Shown: positions 14,144 to 21,668, counted from the stretch's first letter. The stretch is DNA of 45,610 nt from Deltaproteobacteria bacterium (GCA_016764955.1 JAESQZ010000056.1:1-45610); one strand, 5' to 3'. The notes: a model not told the origin generated them from the letters alone. Program-made: numbers and translations.

Positions 14144-14823
14144 TTGTAATCCTCCTTTGAAACATTAGTAGTGATTAGGACATGTGGATATTTTCCCATT
14201 ACAACATATTCAGATTGAATGAAAATGTTTTTGAAGCCTGATTTTTTCATTCGATTATTTTCTCGTCTTGTAGTGATGAAGAATTTACCCTTGATTGATT
14301 TACATAATTCTAGAATTTCTTCATCATAAGCTTTGACTGATTCTCTATCAAAATGAGAGAATCCTTGATCATAGAATGACTTGAACCAAGGCTGATCAAT
14401 TACAAATACTGTATTTTTAGAATCATATTTCTTGATGCAATACTTGAAATCAGTACAAGTAATTTTAACATCATTGTAATTGAATTCTTTTCTGAGCCAT
14501 TTTGCAACAAACTTTGATTTATCATTTAGAATGAATTGAATTGGATATCCTGAAATTTTCTTAGGTCCAAAGAGTTCTTGACAAACTTTAGCTGTTCCAG
14601 CTAGAGGCTCACAATATACATCACAATCAGGGATTAGTCGTGCTAGTCGTCTTGATATTCCAGTGATTCCAGCATATCCAGCTAGTCTTTTTCCATCATC
14701 AATTCTAGGAAGAGATATTGATTTTTGTCCAAATCTGTTAATTATGGTTTTAGCTACATCTTCATTTCTTGGATTAGGATTAGTCTTGATGCCTCTATGA
14801 GATTCAAGTTTTAGGCCTTCCAT
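14140..14823 (-). CDS. D12-class (Dam-like) adenine-N6 DNA methyltransferase
   Basis: 227 residues. YAGITGISRRLARLIP, then YCEPLAGTAKVCQELFG (SAM-binding motif I, about 70-86), LNDKSKFVAKWLRKEF and VFVIDQPWFKSF, where DQPW (143-146) stands in for DPPY/DPPW. The C-terminus (FFITTRRENNRMKKSGFKNI, then YPHVLITTN) is like that of D12 enzymes. It is a second adenine methyltransferase next to the MT-A70 fusion. Restriction protection is the likely role, but the altered motif IV makes activity uncertain. Confidence 0.7.
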   Translation of the reverse strand: MEGLKLESHRGIKTNPNPRNEDVAKTIINRFGQKSISLPRIDDGKRLAGYAGITGISRRLARLIPDCDVYCEPLAGTAKVCQELFGPKKISGYPIQFILNDKSKFVAKWLRKEFNYNDVKITCTDFKYCIKKYDSKNTVFVIDQPWFKSFYDQGFSHFDRESVKAYDEEILELCKSIKGKFFITTRRENNRMKKSGFKNIFIQSEYVVMGKYPHVLITTNVSKEDYN

Positions 14824-14990
14824 TATGGCTCAACCTCACATTCGTTTGAATGACCGTCTGGACAATTGAGATTAATTTTAGAGATTGAAAATTTGGTTCC
14901 TGATTTTGTTTCCTGGAACATCAAGAGATCGATATCAATTGGAATTACTACTGAACCACAAGTAACACAAGTTCGAATAATTGATTTCAA
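14823..14990 (-). CDS. Small zinc-ribbon protein (TTG start)
   Basis: 55 residues with TCVTCGSVVIPID and LNCPDGHSNEC: two Cys pairs, a zinc ribbon. The TTG at 14990 overlaps the TGA of the upstream ORF, and its TAA overlaps the methyltransferase start (TAATG). Fits the abundant small zinc-ribbon proteins of this region. Confidence 0.6.
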   Translation of the reverse strand: MKSIIRTCVTCGSVVIPIDIDLLMFQETKSGTKFSISKINLNCPDGHSNECEVEP

Positions 14991-15160
14991 ATTTCGTTCT
15001 CCTCAATATCTTCTTGTTTACCAACTGTCACTTTGACAAAGCACCTACATTCTCTGCACCACCAATGATCAATTTTTTCAGCAGTTAGAATTCCTTTTCT
15101 TCTAAATGTAATTTTTGGAGTGTAGAGAATTTCTCCACATTTATTGTGTGAAGGATTCAT
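14987..15160 (-). CDS. Small Cys-rich protein
   Basis: 57 residues: MNPSHNKCGEILYTPKITFRR..., then HWWCRECRCFVKVTVG. CRECRC with an upstream HNKCG suggests a zinc site. Its start overlaps the previous gene (ATGA). Confidence 0.6.
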   Translation of the reverse strand: MNPSHNKCGEILYTPKITFRRKGILTAEKIDHWWCRECRCFVKVTVGKQEDIEENEI

Positions 15161-15432
15161 TTTAGATTTCTCCTCTCTGTTTCTCTAGTTACAATTCTAA
15201 CAGCTATCTCATGAGCTTGCTCTTTGGTGTATTTTTTCTCGTCAATGTAGAAATGAACTACTTTGGAATAAGTTGCATCTCTATCAAATTCTTTGAGAGT
15301 GGTTTGAGGATTTTCTTTTCCTCTAGTTGGAGCTTCTGTATATTTTTGAAATACTCTTTCTAGTGCTAGCTTGATTCCAGGATTAGGTTCTGTTTCAATT
15401 TCCTCTAAAAGCCATTTTTTAGTTAGAGTCAA
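15157..15432 (-). CDS. Small helical protein, unknown
   Basis: 91 residues. The second half, YSKVVHFYIDEKKYTKEQAHEIAVRIV, is a helix-turn-helix-like segment followed by a basic tail (TRETERRNLK). It overlaps its neighbours by 4 nt at each end. I have no family name; a role linked to DNA processing is only suggested by context. Confidence 0.6.
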   Translation of the reverse strand: MTLTKKWLLEEIETEPNPGIKLALERVFQKYTEAPTRGKENPQTTLKEFDRDATYSKVVHFYIDEKKYTKEQAHEIAVRIVTRETERRNLK

Positions 15433-15611
15433 AATTGATTCTCCTTGTGCCGATTAGCTACGAATCTATCTTTGAAACCATAGGGATTTTCATCATCAGG
15501 TCTATTGTCATTTACGAATTTATGTGGAGGAGTTGTTTTGTTAGAAATTCCAGTCTTCCAATCATGACCTCCTGCAGTTTCACCTTCTCCACAAACTAAG
15601 CATCGAGTCAA
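15429..15611 (-). CDS. Small Cys/His protein
   Basis: 60 residues starting MTRCLVCGEGETAGGHDW; CLVCG plus H residues suggests a zinc site. Overlaps neighbours by ATGA at both ends. Confidence 0.6.
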   Translation of the reverse strand: MTRCLVCGEGETAGGHDWKTGISNKTTPPHKFVNDNRPDDENPYGFKDRFVANRHKENQF

Positions 15612-15790
15612 TCGAAAATACTCCCATGTGATTTGTGTCCTGGACCTTTGCTGTCTAGAAATGGCATTTCTATGAATGGTGAAAGTATTACTGGAATCAT
15701 ACAGCTAGGCATACATGATGTGTGTTTGATTAGAGGCCAATTCGTGCATTTATCAAATGGATTTACTACTTCGTATCTCATACTAGACAT
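15608..15790 (-). CDS. Small Cys-rich protein, unknown
   Basis: 60 residues with NPFDKCTNWPLIKHTSCMPSC, then proline-rich sequence and KGPGHKSHGS. The start overlaps the upstream stop. Unrecognised. Confidence 0.5.
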   Translation of the reverse strand: MSSMRYEVVNPFDKCTNWPLIKHTSCMPSCMIPVILSPFIEMPFLDSKGPGHKSHGSIFD

Positions 15791-16197
15791 TATTTTTTCC
15801 TCTCCAATGCTTCGCTCAAACTGTGAATTTTCTGAATTAATCGAAATGTTGAATGGTCCTGTAATGCTCCCATTGCTTCAAATTCATCAACTACAAATTC
15901 TGCAGTTTGTTTTATTTTCGTGAGTTTTTCTAATTTTTTTAATACTTTAGGAAATGTTGTATTTAATTCTGCAAGTTTTGTAACTATTTTATCACGTTGT
16001 TCTGCTTTTTCTAACTGTGATTCTAGTTTGGATTGTAGAGATATTTCTTCATCTTCTAATTTTTTGATTTGTGTTGTACATTCTAAAAATTTTAGATTTT
16101 TTAAATCTCTCCCATAATCACAAAGTGGTCCTAACTTATTTCTAAGAAGTGAAAGATGATAAGGTATTTTCAATAATCGTTCTAGTTCTGAATTCAT
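15790..16197 (-). CDS. Coiled-coil protein, unknown
   Basis: 135 residues, mainly helical. Heptad-like segments run from about residue 40 to 100 (IKKLEDEEISLQSKLESQLE and neighbouring sequence), and LIQKIHSLSEALE follows near the C-terminus. It overlaps the HNH gene by ATGA. Likely an oligomeric accessory protein; no family recognised. Confidence 0.55.
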   Translation of the reverse strand: MNSELERLLKIPYHLSLLRNKLGPLCDYGRDLKNLKFLECTTQIKKLEDEEISLQSKLESQLEKAEQRDKIVTKLAELNTTFPKVLKKLEKLTKIKQTAEFVVDEFEAMGALQDHSTFRLIQKIHSLSEALERKK

Positions 16198-16799
16198 TTT
16201 TTTGTCCTCTCAAAAATGTAATTTTTTCCTTCTATCTTGTCAATTTCATATTTGCCTTCAGTACAGCTTAGTACATTCAAATAATTTCTGACAGACTGTG
16301 TTGAACCACTTCCAGTTTTCTTTTTACATCGTAGTACGATGCAGCTAACTCCATCAGATAAGAGATATCTTGGCTTCTTTTCAGTGATTTTTTCAGTTAA
16401 GAAATTTTCAGTAATTTCATAATGAGCTCGGTTTAGGTCAATCTCTTTGTGTTCTTGTGTGTCGTTTGTTCTCTCTCTCGCTCTCAGAGACTCAAAATCA
16501 AAAGTTTCTTCCCATGCTTGATTTTTCTTAATTAGTTCTCTTGCTAGTATTTGTAAATCAAAATCTTTATTCTTGTCCTCATTGCATTTCCAATGAACTT
16601 TTGCTAGATTCCATAATGCGTGATTTTTTCCATCATTGTCTAGATGCTCCCATGTTTCTTTCCATAGAGTGTGTCCAGGAAGGAATCTTTGTTCACAAAA
16701 GCAACAAACACGTTCTGCTCCATGAGGATAATCTCTTTCATTCATCAAAGGAGTTCTTTTCACTTGAACGTTTACTGTGAGACTCACTGCAGGAGGCAT
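16194..16799 (-). CDS. HNH-endonuclease-like protein
   Basis: 201 residues. CCFCEQRFLPGHTLWKETWE, then HLDNDGKNHALWNLAKVHWK and CNEDK (about 31-76) give the HNH order C-x2-C...(E)H-x-D-N...N-L...H-x-x-C-N, with cysteines likely binding zinc. The C-terminal half is not recognised. ATG at 16799 is preceded by GGGGGGAG seven bases upstream, a strong Shine-Dalgarno, so I keep this start rather than the internal ATG at residue 19. HNH proteins of tailed viruses can be homing, packaging or restriction nucleases; here it is in the early block. Confidence 0.6.
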   Translation of the reverse strand: MPPAVSLTVNVQVKRTPLMNERDYPHGAERVCCFCEQRFLPGHTLWKETWEHLDNDGKNHALWNLAKVHWKCNEDKNKDFDLQILARELIKKNQAWEETFDFESLRARERTNDTQEHKEIDLNRAHYEITENFLTEKITEKKPRYLLSDGVSCIVLRCKKKTGSGSTQSVRNYLNVLSCTEGKYEIDKIEGKNYIFERTKK

Positions 16800-16806
16800 C
16801 TATACG

Positions 16807-16816
16807 CTCCCCCCTT
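16807..16816 (-). promoter_or_regulatory. Strong Shine-Dalgarno of the HNH gene
   Basis: Minus strand AAGGGGGGAG followed by CGTATAG and ATG at 16799. This is one of few clear Shine-Dalgarno sites in the window; most other starts are coupled or look leaderless. Confidence 0.55.
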
Positions 16817-16834
16817 TTTGATTGTAGAGAGAAA

Positions 16835-16853
16835 CACAACGTTTACCGTTGTG
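16835..16853. repeat. Inverted repeat CACAACG-TTTAC-CGTTGTG
   Basis: Perfect 7-bp arms in the 65-nt gap upstream of the HNH gene. The loop and inner arms (ACGTTTACCGT) match the hairpin at 6569-6585 while the outer arms differ and still pair. Could be an mRNA hairpin, terminator or protein-binding site. Confidence 0.65.
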
Positions 16854-16864
16854 GAGAGAGAGAA

Positions 16865-17083
16865 TCATCTTTTGATCATCCCCAAAGAGTCAACCTTGTC
16901 AGCACCATAATATTCCCTAAGAGCTGCTAGTTTTCGTTTAGATGGAACAGAATAATTTATGCGTTTTTTTACTAGTTTGATTCCTTTATTTTTCTCAGAT
17001 GTAATGAATTTGTCAATTTTAAATTCAAAGGCATGAGCAAAAACTAGTCTTCCAGTTGCAGGAATAATAGCAGCCCAACCCAT
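16865..17083 (-). CDS. Small basic protein, unknown
   Basis: 72 residues (MGWAAIIPATGRLVFAHAFE... ending DSLGMIKR), mixed strand/helix and basic. Its start touches the stop of the upstream gene. No family recognised. Confidence 0.55.
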   Translation of the reverse strand: MGWAAIIPATGRLVFAHAFEFKIDKFITSEKNKGIKLVKKRINYSVPSKRKLAALREYYGADKVDSLGMIKR

Positions 17084-17520
17084 CAGGCCACAATCTCCCT
17101 TCCAAGTTCAACTAGTTTATCGCATACAGTACAAAGATGTTCACGCTGTTTTTTCTCATTCCAAAAAATTACATCTGCCTGACATTCAGGGCATTTAGTT
17201 TGTGTAAATACTCCTCCAGATTCGAAGAGAGGTTTTGATTTTTGTTTTGTTTTTAATTTTCTTGTTCCTAATCTTGCAGATTGATATTCAAGAGCTTTGG
17301 TTAATCCAGTAGTTTTGAAAAATTGAATTTTAGCTTGACATGTGAGACATTCTACATGAAAATCTTTTCTATCATCTATTTTAATTTCAAATAGATTTGA
17401 ATTCATATTAATTCCACACATGGTTCTTTCAATGTTATTTCTCAAAACAAAATGCAGATACAACACTCCTTGTCTTTGTCTTCTATGGTGGGTTCTAGTC
17501 CAGAATCCATCAGGAATCAT
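17083..17520 (-). CDS. Zinc-ribbon protein with three Cys pairs
   Basis: 145 residues. From about residue 57: CLTCQAKIQFF, TKCPECQADVIFW and HLCTVCDKLVEL, each a CxxC unit. The N-terminal 35 residues look poorly conserved; internal ATGs at residues 34 and 39 are possible starts, but ATG 17520 overlaps the upstream stop as TAATG. Probably nucleic-acid binding. Confidence 0.6.
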   Translation of the reverse strand: MIPDGFWTRTHHRRQRQGVLYLHFVLRNNIERTMCGINMNSNLFEIKIDDRKDFHVECLTCQAKIQFFKTTGLTKALEYQSARLGTRKLKTKQKSKPLFESGGVFTQTKCPECQADVIFWNEKKQREHLCTVCDKLVELGREIVA

Positions 17521-17906
17521 TAGAGATTTACCTCCAGTGTAGGTTTTGATGTGAAAATTTTCATTGGAAGAACTATGATTTCATTTCCACTTACATTGTA
17601 GAGACTAGGATTAAATTTTCTGAAGAGTTTGATTTTATTGCAACTAATCCAATGTGGCTCATTTAGTTTACTTGAAATTAAAATTAATAATTTTGATTCT
17701 ATTCCATGATTATTTCTTTCATAAAGGTATGACATGATGGATTTGTTGATTCCAAATCCAGCCCAACCAAATTCTCTCCTCCAACCAAGCTCTCTTCCTG
17801 CAACTTTGAAAGGATCAGTGATTTCTAGGATGATTGAGTTATTGTTTGGATTTACTGTAATTTCTTGATGACCTAATATTTTGGTGAAATTTTGCTGAAG
17901 GCTCAA
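17520..17906 (-). CDS. Uncharacterised protein
   Basis: 128 residues, beta-rich (EITVNPNNNSIILEITDPF, ESKLLILISSKL, NEIIVLPMKIF). WRREFGWAGFGINKSIMSYL in the middle may form a core helix. No family recognised. Overlaps the upstream gene by 4 nt. Confidence 0.55.
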   Translation of the reverse strand: MSLQQNFTKILGHQEITVNPNNNSIILEITDPFKVAGRELGWRREFGWAGFGINKSIMSYLYERNNHGIESKLLILISSKLNEPHWISCNKIKLFRKFNPSLYNVSGNEIIVLPMKIFTSKPTLEVNL

Positions 17907-18100
17907 ATTAAAATATCCTCCTTTTTCTGAAATGGTATTTTCCGCCTGATTTTCTCCTTTCTGTAGTGATAAACGCTATCTAGGCATCGATTACAACAAT
18001 CCATCGTGTCATCAGGATTTGGATTTCCCTTGAAAGTGACTATCCAATCAGGAGTATTATCACAGCAATTGTGAATTAGGAGAGAATCTAGAAGGACCAT
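17903..18100 (-). CDS. Small Cys-rich protein, first gene of the early operon
   Basis: I choose the ATG at 18100 (MVLLDSLLIHNCCDNTPDWI...) because AGGAGG lies 9 nt upstream. A GTG at 18121 in the same frame would place the Shine-Dalgarno inside the gene. The 65-residue product has HNCCDN and DDTMDCCNRCLD, a likely zinc site, and a basic C-terminus. It is the first gene of a run of coupled genes reaching to about 8.9 kb. Function unknown. Confidence 0.6.
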   Translation of the reverse strand: MVLLDSLLIHNCCDNTPDWIVTFKGNPNPDDTMDCCNRCLDSVYHYRKEKIRRKIPFQKKEDILI

Positions 18101-18109
18101 ACTGCTAAT

Positions 18110-18115
18110 CCTCCT
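18110..18115 (-). promoter_or_regulatory. Shine-Dalgarno AGGAGG deciding the start at 18100
   Basis: Minus strand AGGAGG followed by ATTAGCAGT and ATG; a consensus site at normal spacing. Confidence 0.6.
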
Positions 18116-18279
18116 AGACACTTTTCCATTTCTGGAAGGCCTAGAAGGAAAACAGTTTCTACATGTATTCCAAGTGACGATGTAAGAGATGATTTGACAT
18201 AAGAATTCAAAATGAATTCTACAGTATGACTATAGTTTTCCTTCAGTTTCTTTTTCTCCCTTTTGATTTTTTATACATA

Positions 18280-18396
18280 CTAGGCTAACGAGAGATAATA
18301 CTGAATGATAATTAAAGTTACTACTGTTATAACTTTTATACAATGGTTAGCTAATAATTGACAAGGAGTGACAGGCAATGTTCCTTTTGAATACAT
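18280..18396 (-). CDS. Possible tiny membrane peptide (38 aa)
   Basis: MYSKGTLPVTPCQLLANHCI is followed by KVITVVTLIIIQYYLSLA, a hydrophobic helix. Its ATG is the end of GCCTAGATATG, as for two other operon starts. Against it: it lies across one arm of the inverted repeat and has no coupled neighbour. Confidence 0.25.
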   Translation of the reverse strand: MYSKGTLPVTPCQLLANHCIKVITVVTLIIIQYYLSLA

Positions 18397-18433
18397 ATCT
18401 AGGCGGATTGTTTTGAATTGTAGCCTGTCACTC
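18366..18433. repeat. Long-spaced inverted repeat GAGTGACAGGC / GCCTGTCACTC
   Basis: Perfect 11-bp arms (18366-18376 and 18423-18433) flank 46 bp with the GCCTAGATATG element in the middle. The size and spacing fit a protein-DNA site such as an integrase arm/core region or an initiator site better than a terminator. Confidence 0.65.
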
Positions 18434-18657
18434 TGGAAATAAAAATTTTATAATTTCAAATAATTAATTCCTGATCGAAACATAAAGTTTCATTAATTTA
18501 ATTTTCATAATTACAAATTGTAACAGAGGCATATAAAATAGATCTATAACAGTATGAAAAAGATTTTATTTGAGAAATAGGCATGTGTGAAGTCCACATG
18601 ATATGATTTTCATTTTTATGTGAATTAGGAGAAATTGTTATAACAAATGGATAGCGA

Positions 18658-20247
18658 TCAGGAATCTTTCTTTGTTTTTAGTTCATCAATCTGTTTTTGT
18701 AATTCCTTTAGAGTGTGAATTACCATGTCATCTTTTCTTTTACCTTGAGCCACTAGATTTTCAATTTGCTCTTCAGATAATTTTAATTTCTTATCAAAAT
18801 TAGAATTGAGTTCATCTATCACATCTTTAGGAGTTTCATCACCTTGGACTATGGATGCAATTTTGCTAAAAATATTAATCAGTTTAGAACATTTTGCAAA
18901 CTCACTACGAAATTTAGTTGGAAATAGTGTGGCTACTTTTTCATAACTGTCAGGTTTATGACCAATTGCAATATCTGCAGCCCATGTAGCAGCACCGCAT
19001 GCAATCATTGTTGATTTTAGCAAATCTCTAGCTTCATGGGAATCCACATTGTATGAGTTTAGTTCAGGTAATTTTTTTAACACACCTGATTTTTTAGCTA
19101 GTTTGAAGAAATGCTTGAAAACCCAACCCAAAGTAATAGGACCACCATTTCTATTAACGAATAATGGTTTTCCAGTCATCATGATTTGGCCTGTTATCTT
19201 TTCCCGATAGTTTAGATATGATTGAATAGCCTCAATTGCATCAACATCTAATCCTCCTGGATGTCTGAATGTGGTTTTGATTCTTACATGCTCAGTTATT
19301 ACAGGACATTTTTTTAAATCCCAAGTGTTATGATCATCACTTCCAAACCATTTTACCAATAGAGGCCAAACTTCAAAGTTGAATCTATCTACAAGAGTAG
19401 AGGCATCAAGTCCTCTATGAAATTTAGATACAAATACTGCCTTTTCTGTAGCATCAGGTTTTCCCAGAGTCATTATCTGCATGAAATCAACAAGTGACAT
19501 TTCCTGTTGTTCTGCTGCCTCATCAGATGAAGTGTACAGAGTTTTAGGATCAAAACTAATTGAAATGGATTGATCATTTTTCTCAAAATAAGACAAGATA
19601 GAGCTCTTGATTGCTTTCATGTAGCTTGCCATTTTGCCCTCGTGTAGTTCTGTATCCATCAAATATTTTTTAATAATTTTTACTACTGCAGTTCGATTAG
19701 GAATTGGTTGAGTTAGTAAACCAAATAACTCCTCAATGTTTTCAAATTTCATTTCAAGTTCTACTTGTTCAAACACATTTTCTTTGATCTGTGTTGTTTT
19801 TTTGATTTTTTGTGTTTGTACAATTAACCATTTATTAAAATTCCAAAGTTGCTGAATGTAAAGAGAGCGTACAGTTCCTCTATTACCAATTTTTACATTC
19901 TTCATTTTAGAACCTCGTAGCTGCATACTCCAATAATCAACAGTTTCTAATTCTTTGAACCATTTTGGAACAGTGGCATCACTAGTTTTTCTTTTTAGAA
20001 TTTTTAGATCGGTTCCAACTCGTATAGAAACTGACAGAACAGATTGAGCTGAAATAAGCGTACGGTTATTTGATTTCATTAATGTTAGATTATTATTATA
20101 AAATTCTCCTGGAGAGAAGACATAACCTACAGTATCAAATTTTTCTAGGATTTCTCTGTGTCTCTTTTGGATTCTTACATCATATTTTTTTGAGGGATCA
20201 AAAGCTTCAATTACTTCATATTGATATTTTGAGCCACGAGCTGACAT
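18658..20247 (-). CDS. int: Tyrosine recombinase (integrase)
   Basis: Site-specific recombinase of archaeal type. Catalytic residues, counted from the upstream ATG at 20268: R285 in FHRGLD, H411 and R414 in DSHEARDLLKS, H437 in IGHK, and the nucleophile Y442 in SYEKV. The N-terminal 250 residues form the DNA-binding part. A C-terminal helix (KELQKQIDELKTKK) follows. I prefer the ATG at 20247 (MSARGSKYQYEV) to the one at 20268. With an integrase the virus can probably integrate into the host chromosome. The neighbouring 536-bp intergenic region may hold attP. Confidence 0.85.
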   Translation of the reverse strand: MSARGSKYQYEVIEAFDPSKKYDVRIQKRHREILEKFDTVGYVFSPGEFYNNNLTLMKSNNRTLISAQSVLSVSIRVGTDLKILKRKTSDATVPKWFKELETVDYWSMQLRGSKMKNVKIGNRGTVRSLYIQQLWNFNKWLIVQTQKIKKTTQIKENVFEQVELEMKFENIEELFGLLTQPIPNRTAVVKIIKKYLMDTELHEGKMASYMKAIKSSILSYFEKNDQSISISFDPKTLYTSSDEAAEQQEMSLVDFMQIMTLGKPDATEKAVFVSKFHRGLDASTLVDRFNFEVWPLLVKWFGSDDHNTWDLKKCPVITEHVRIKTTFRHPGGLDVDAIEAIQSYLNYREKITGQIMMTGKPLFVNRNGGPITLGWVFKHFFKLAKKSGVLKKLPELNSYNVDSHEARDLLKSTMIACGAATWAADIAIGHKPDSYEKVATLFPTKFRSEFAKCSKLINIFSKIASIVQGDETPKDVIDELNSNFDKKLKLSEEQIENLVAQGKRKDDMVIHTLKELQKQIDELKTKKDS

Positions 20248-20308
20248 GATAACACAAATACGCAACAAGTGGTTAAAATATTTGGCTAATAATGGTGAGT
20301 AAATGAAA

Positions 20309-20326
20309 GTTTACAACCCATTTTGG
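20309..20326. repeat. Short hairpin upstream of integrase
   Basis: ACCCA-TTT-TGGGT forms a 5-bp stem in the 93-bp gap between the integrase start and the 63-residue gene. May be a terminator of the late block or an operator. Confidence 0.35.
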
Positions 20327-20361
20327 GTGAGATATTTTATTGACTTGTCGTGTTTTCGTTC

Positions 20362-20553
20362 CTAATTTTCAATAGATTGGATTGTGTAAATTACCATATC
20401 AATTCCCAAATCCTGAGATAAAATTGACAGCTCTTCTGTAATAATATCTACATGTTTTTCTTGTCTGTCAGATAATTTGGTTCTAGGATTATTATTTAGA
20501 ATACGAATGTGTTTTGATAATGGGATAAGTTTAGCATCAAGATCAGTCATCAT
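20362..20553 (-). CDS. Small helical protein, unknown
   Basis: 63 residues (MMTDLDAKLIPLSKHIRILN...). Predicted helical; ILSQDLGIDMVIYTIQSI near the end. The start overlaps the stop of the metalloprotease-like gene (TAATG). It is the last gene of the late region. Function unknown. Confidence 0.6.
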   Translation of the reverse strand: MMTDLDAKLIPLSKHIRILNNNPRTKLSDRQEKHVDIITEELSILSQDLGIDMVIYTIQSIEN

Positions 20554-21041
20554 TAAGATAAATGAACCCTGATATCAATAATTGACAATCTAAATCGTAG
20601 CTTGAACCAATTCCAGTTCCAGTAGTTGAATTGTTTGAAAAATCTTTTTGTTTCATTGTGTACTGCAGTGACATGTAAATGACTAGATGTATCAAAATCT
20701 AATTCTTCAAGCATCCTAGCATGACAAATTTCATGCTGTACTCTATCACCATTAACATGATGAGTTCCCCAATCATTTACATCAATTAGGAATAATACAA
20801 TTTTTCTAATTCCTGTATGCCCTGAAGGTATTCCAGCATTAAGCTTGCCTCCACTAGTTGATAATGTATGCTTGAAGAATGATAAATTAGTATGAGATAC
20901 AGGTCTGAGTTCAATATCCCAATCATTTAGAAATTGTTTAATTTTCTTTTTGTCATATTGGTATAATTCTGCTAAAATATACCAAATCATTTTTAGATAT
21001 AGTCTCTCATTGAGATCATCAGTGAAGAATTTAACAGGCAA
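20553..21041 (-). CDS. Zincin-like protein with HEICH motif
   Basis: 162 residues. DRVQHEICHARMLEELDFD contains HExxH, the zinc-binding and catalytic motif of zincin metallopeptidases, with a possible third ligand in HLHVTAVHNE about 15 residues later. The C-terminus (NYWNWNWFKLRFRLSIIDIRV) is aromatic and basic, which could be a membrane contact. It lies next to the small membrane proteins, so a role in lysis, entry or virion maturation is plausible. Known family not identified. Confidence 0.55.
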   Translation of the reverse strand: MPVKFFTDDLNERLYLKMIWYILAELYQYDKKKIKQFLNDWDIELRPVSHTNLSFFKHTLSTSGGKLNAGIPSGHTGIRKIVLFLIDVNDWGTHHVNGDRVQHEICHARMLEELDFDTSSHLHVTAVHNETKRFFKQFNYWNWNWFKLRFRLSIIDIRVHLS

Positions 21042-21042
21042 G

Positions 21043-21312
21043 TTAGAATCTCGTTTTCTCAGTAGTGTTTAATTTTCGTACAGCCTCAAGCATTTCCTTT
21101 CTTGTAGCATCAAATTCTGAAATTACCTGAGTTCTTGCATTAACAAAATCTACTACACTATCAAAATCTCTAACCTTGATTTGAGATAATGCTTCAGATA
21201 ATTGTACAGTGAGATCTTCAGTCATTGCAGATAATTTAGACATAATTTTTCCAGTCCTTTTTTCTTTGAAGGATTTTTTTCGTTTGATTTTATTTTTAGT
21301 ATTTCGTGACAT
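21043..21312 (-). CDS. Small helical protein with basic N-terminus
   Basis: 89 residues: very basic start (MSRNTKNKIKRKKSFKEKRT), then a helical part LSAMTEDLTVQLSEALSQIK and VVDFVNARTQVISEFDATRK. An internal ATG (MSKLSAM) is an alternative start. Unrecognised. Confidence 0.55.
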   Translation of the reverse strand: MSRNTKNKIKRKKSFKEKRTGKIMSKLSAMTEDLTVQLSEALSQIKVRDFDSVVDFVNARTQVISEFDATRKEMLEAVRKLNTTEKTRF

Positions 21313-21327
21313 GGTTAATCAAAAAAA

Positions 21328-21630
21328 TTAATTTTTAGCTAGTGATTTACCTAGTTTGATAGCTGAAAGGGTTCCACCTGTACCAATAGATACACCAAGC
21401 ATCAAAAGGAAAGCATCATAACTTTCTACAATTTTATCAATGAATCGACCTAGGTCAATTGTTCCAGTAACGGTAAGATTTTTCATTAGTTCGGGATGGA
21501 AGAACACAATAACTAGAGTAATAATTGCACCAGCTCCAACAACACCGAAGACTAGGAAAATTAACATAGTCAAGCCTTCTTGTCTGCCAGCTCTGCCTAT
21601 TGCTTTTTCATCGTCATCTTGTACACTCAT
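21328..21630 (-). CDS. Two-span membrane protein, holin candidate
   Basis: 100 residues with two hydrophobic segments (LTMLIFLVFGVVGAGAIITL, about 20-44, and AFLLMLGVSIGTGGTLSAI, about 72-90), an acidic N-terminus and a Lys-rich end. Size and topology fit a holin. It follows another one-span protein and the tail fibre gene, a common place for lysis genes. It has its own late-promoter motif 33 nt upstream. The call is by topology only. Confidence 0.5.
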   Translation of the reverse strand: MSVQDDDEKAIGRAGRQEGLTMLIFLVFGVVGAGAIITLVIVFFHPELMKNLTVTGTIDLGRFIDKIVESYDAFLLMLGVSIGTGGTLSAIKLGKSLAKN

Positions 21631-21652
21631 TGAAAGATTTTGAGTTTATGTA

Positions 21653-21668
21653 ATTAAGAGAACTATTC
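21653..21668 (-). promoter_or_regulatory. Putative late promoter motif
   Basis: Minus strand GAATAGTTCTCTTAAT; V base (G) at 21663, 33 nt upstream of the ATG at 21630. The TAG inside it is the stop codon of the upstream gene. Confidence 0.6.

Larger units (their letters stand above)
18122..18657. other. Intergenic control region between integrase and early operon
   Basis: 536 bp without a clear gene. It holds an 11-bp inverted repeat 46 bp apart (18366-18376 / 18423-18433), the element GCCTAGATATG between the arms (18394-18404), AGAATTC-AAAAT-GAATTCT, CATGTG-N7-CACATG and TTGTTATAACAA (just after the integrase stop). A 38-codon ORF (18280-18396, minus) starts at the GCCTAGATATG element. Promoter, origin or attachment-site functions are all possible; its place beside the integrase favours attP or regulation. 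Confidence 0.5.
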
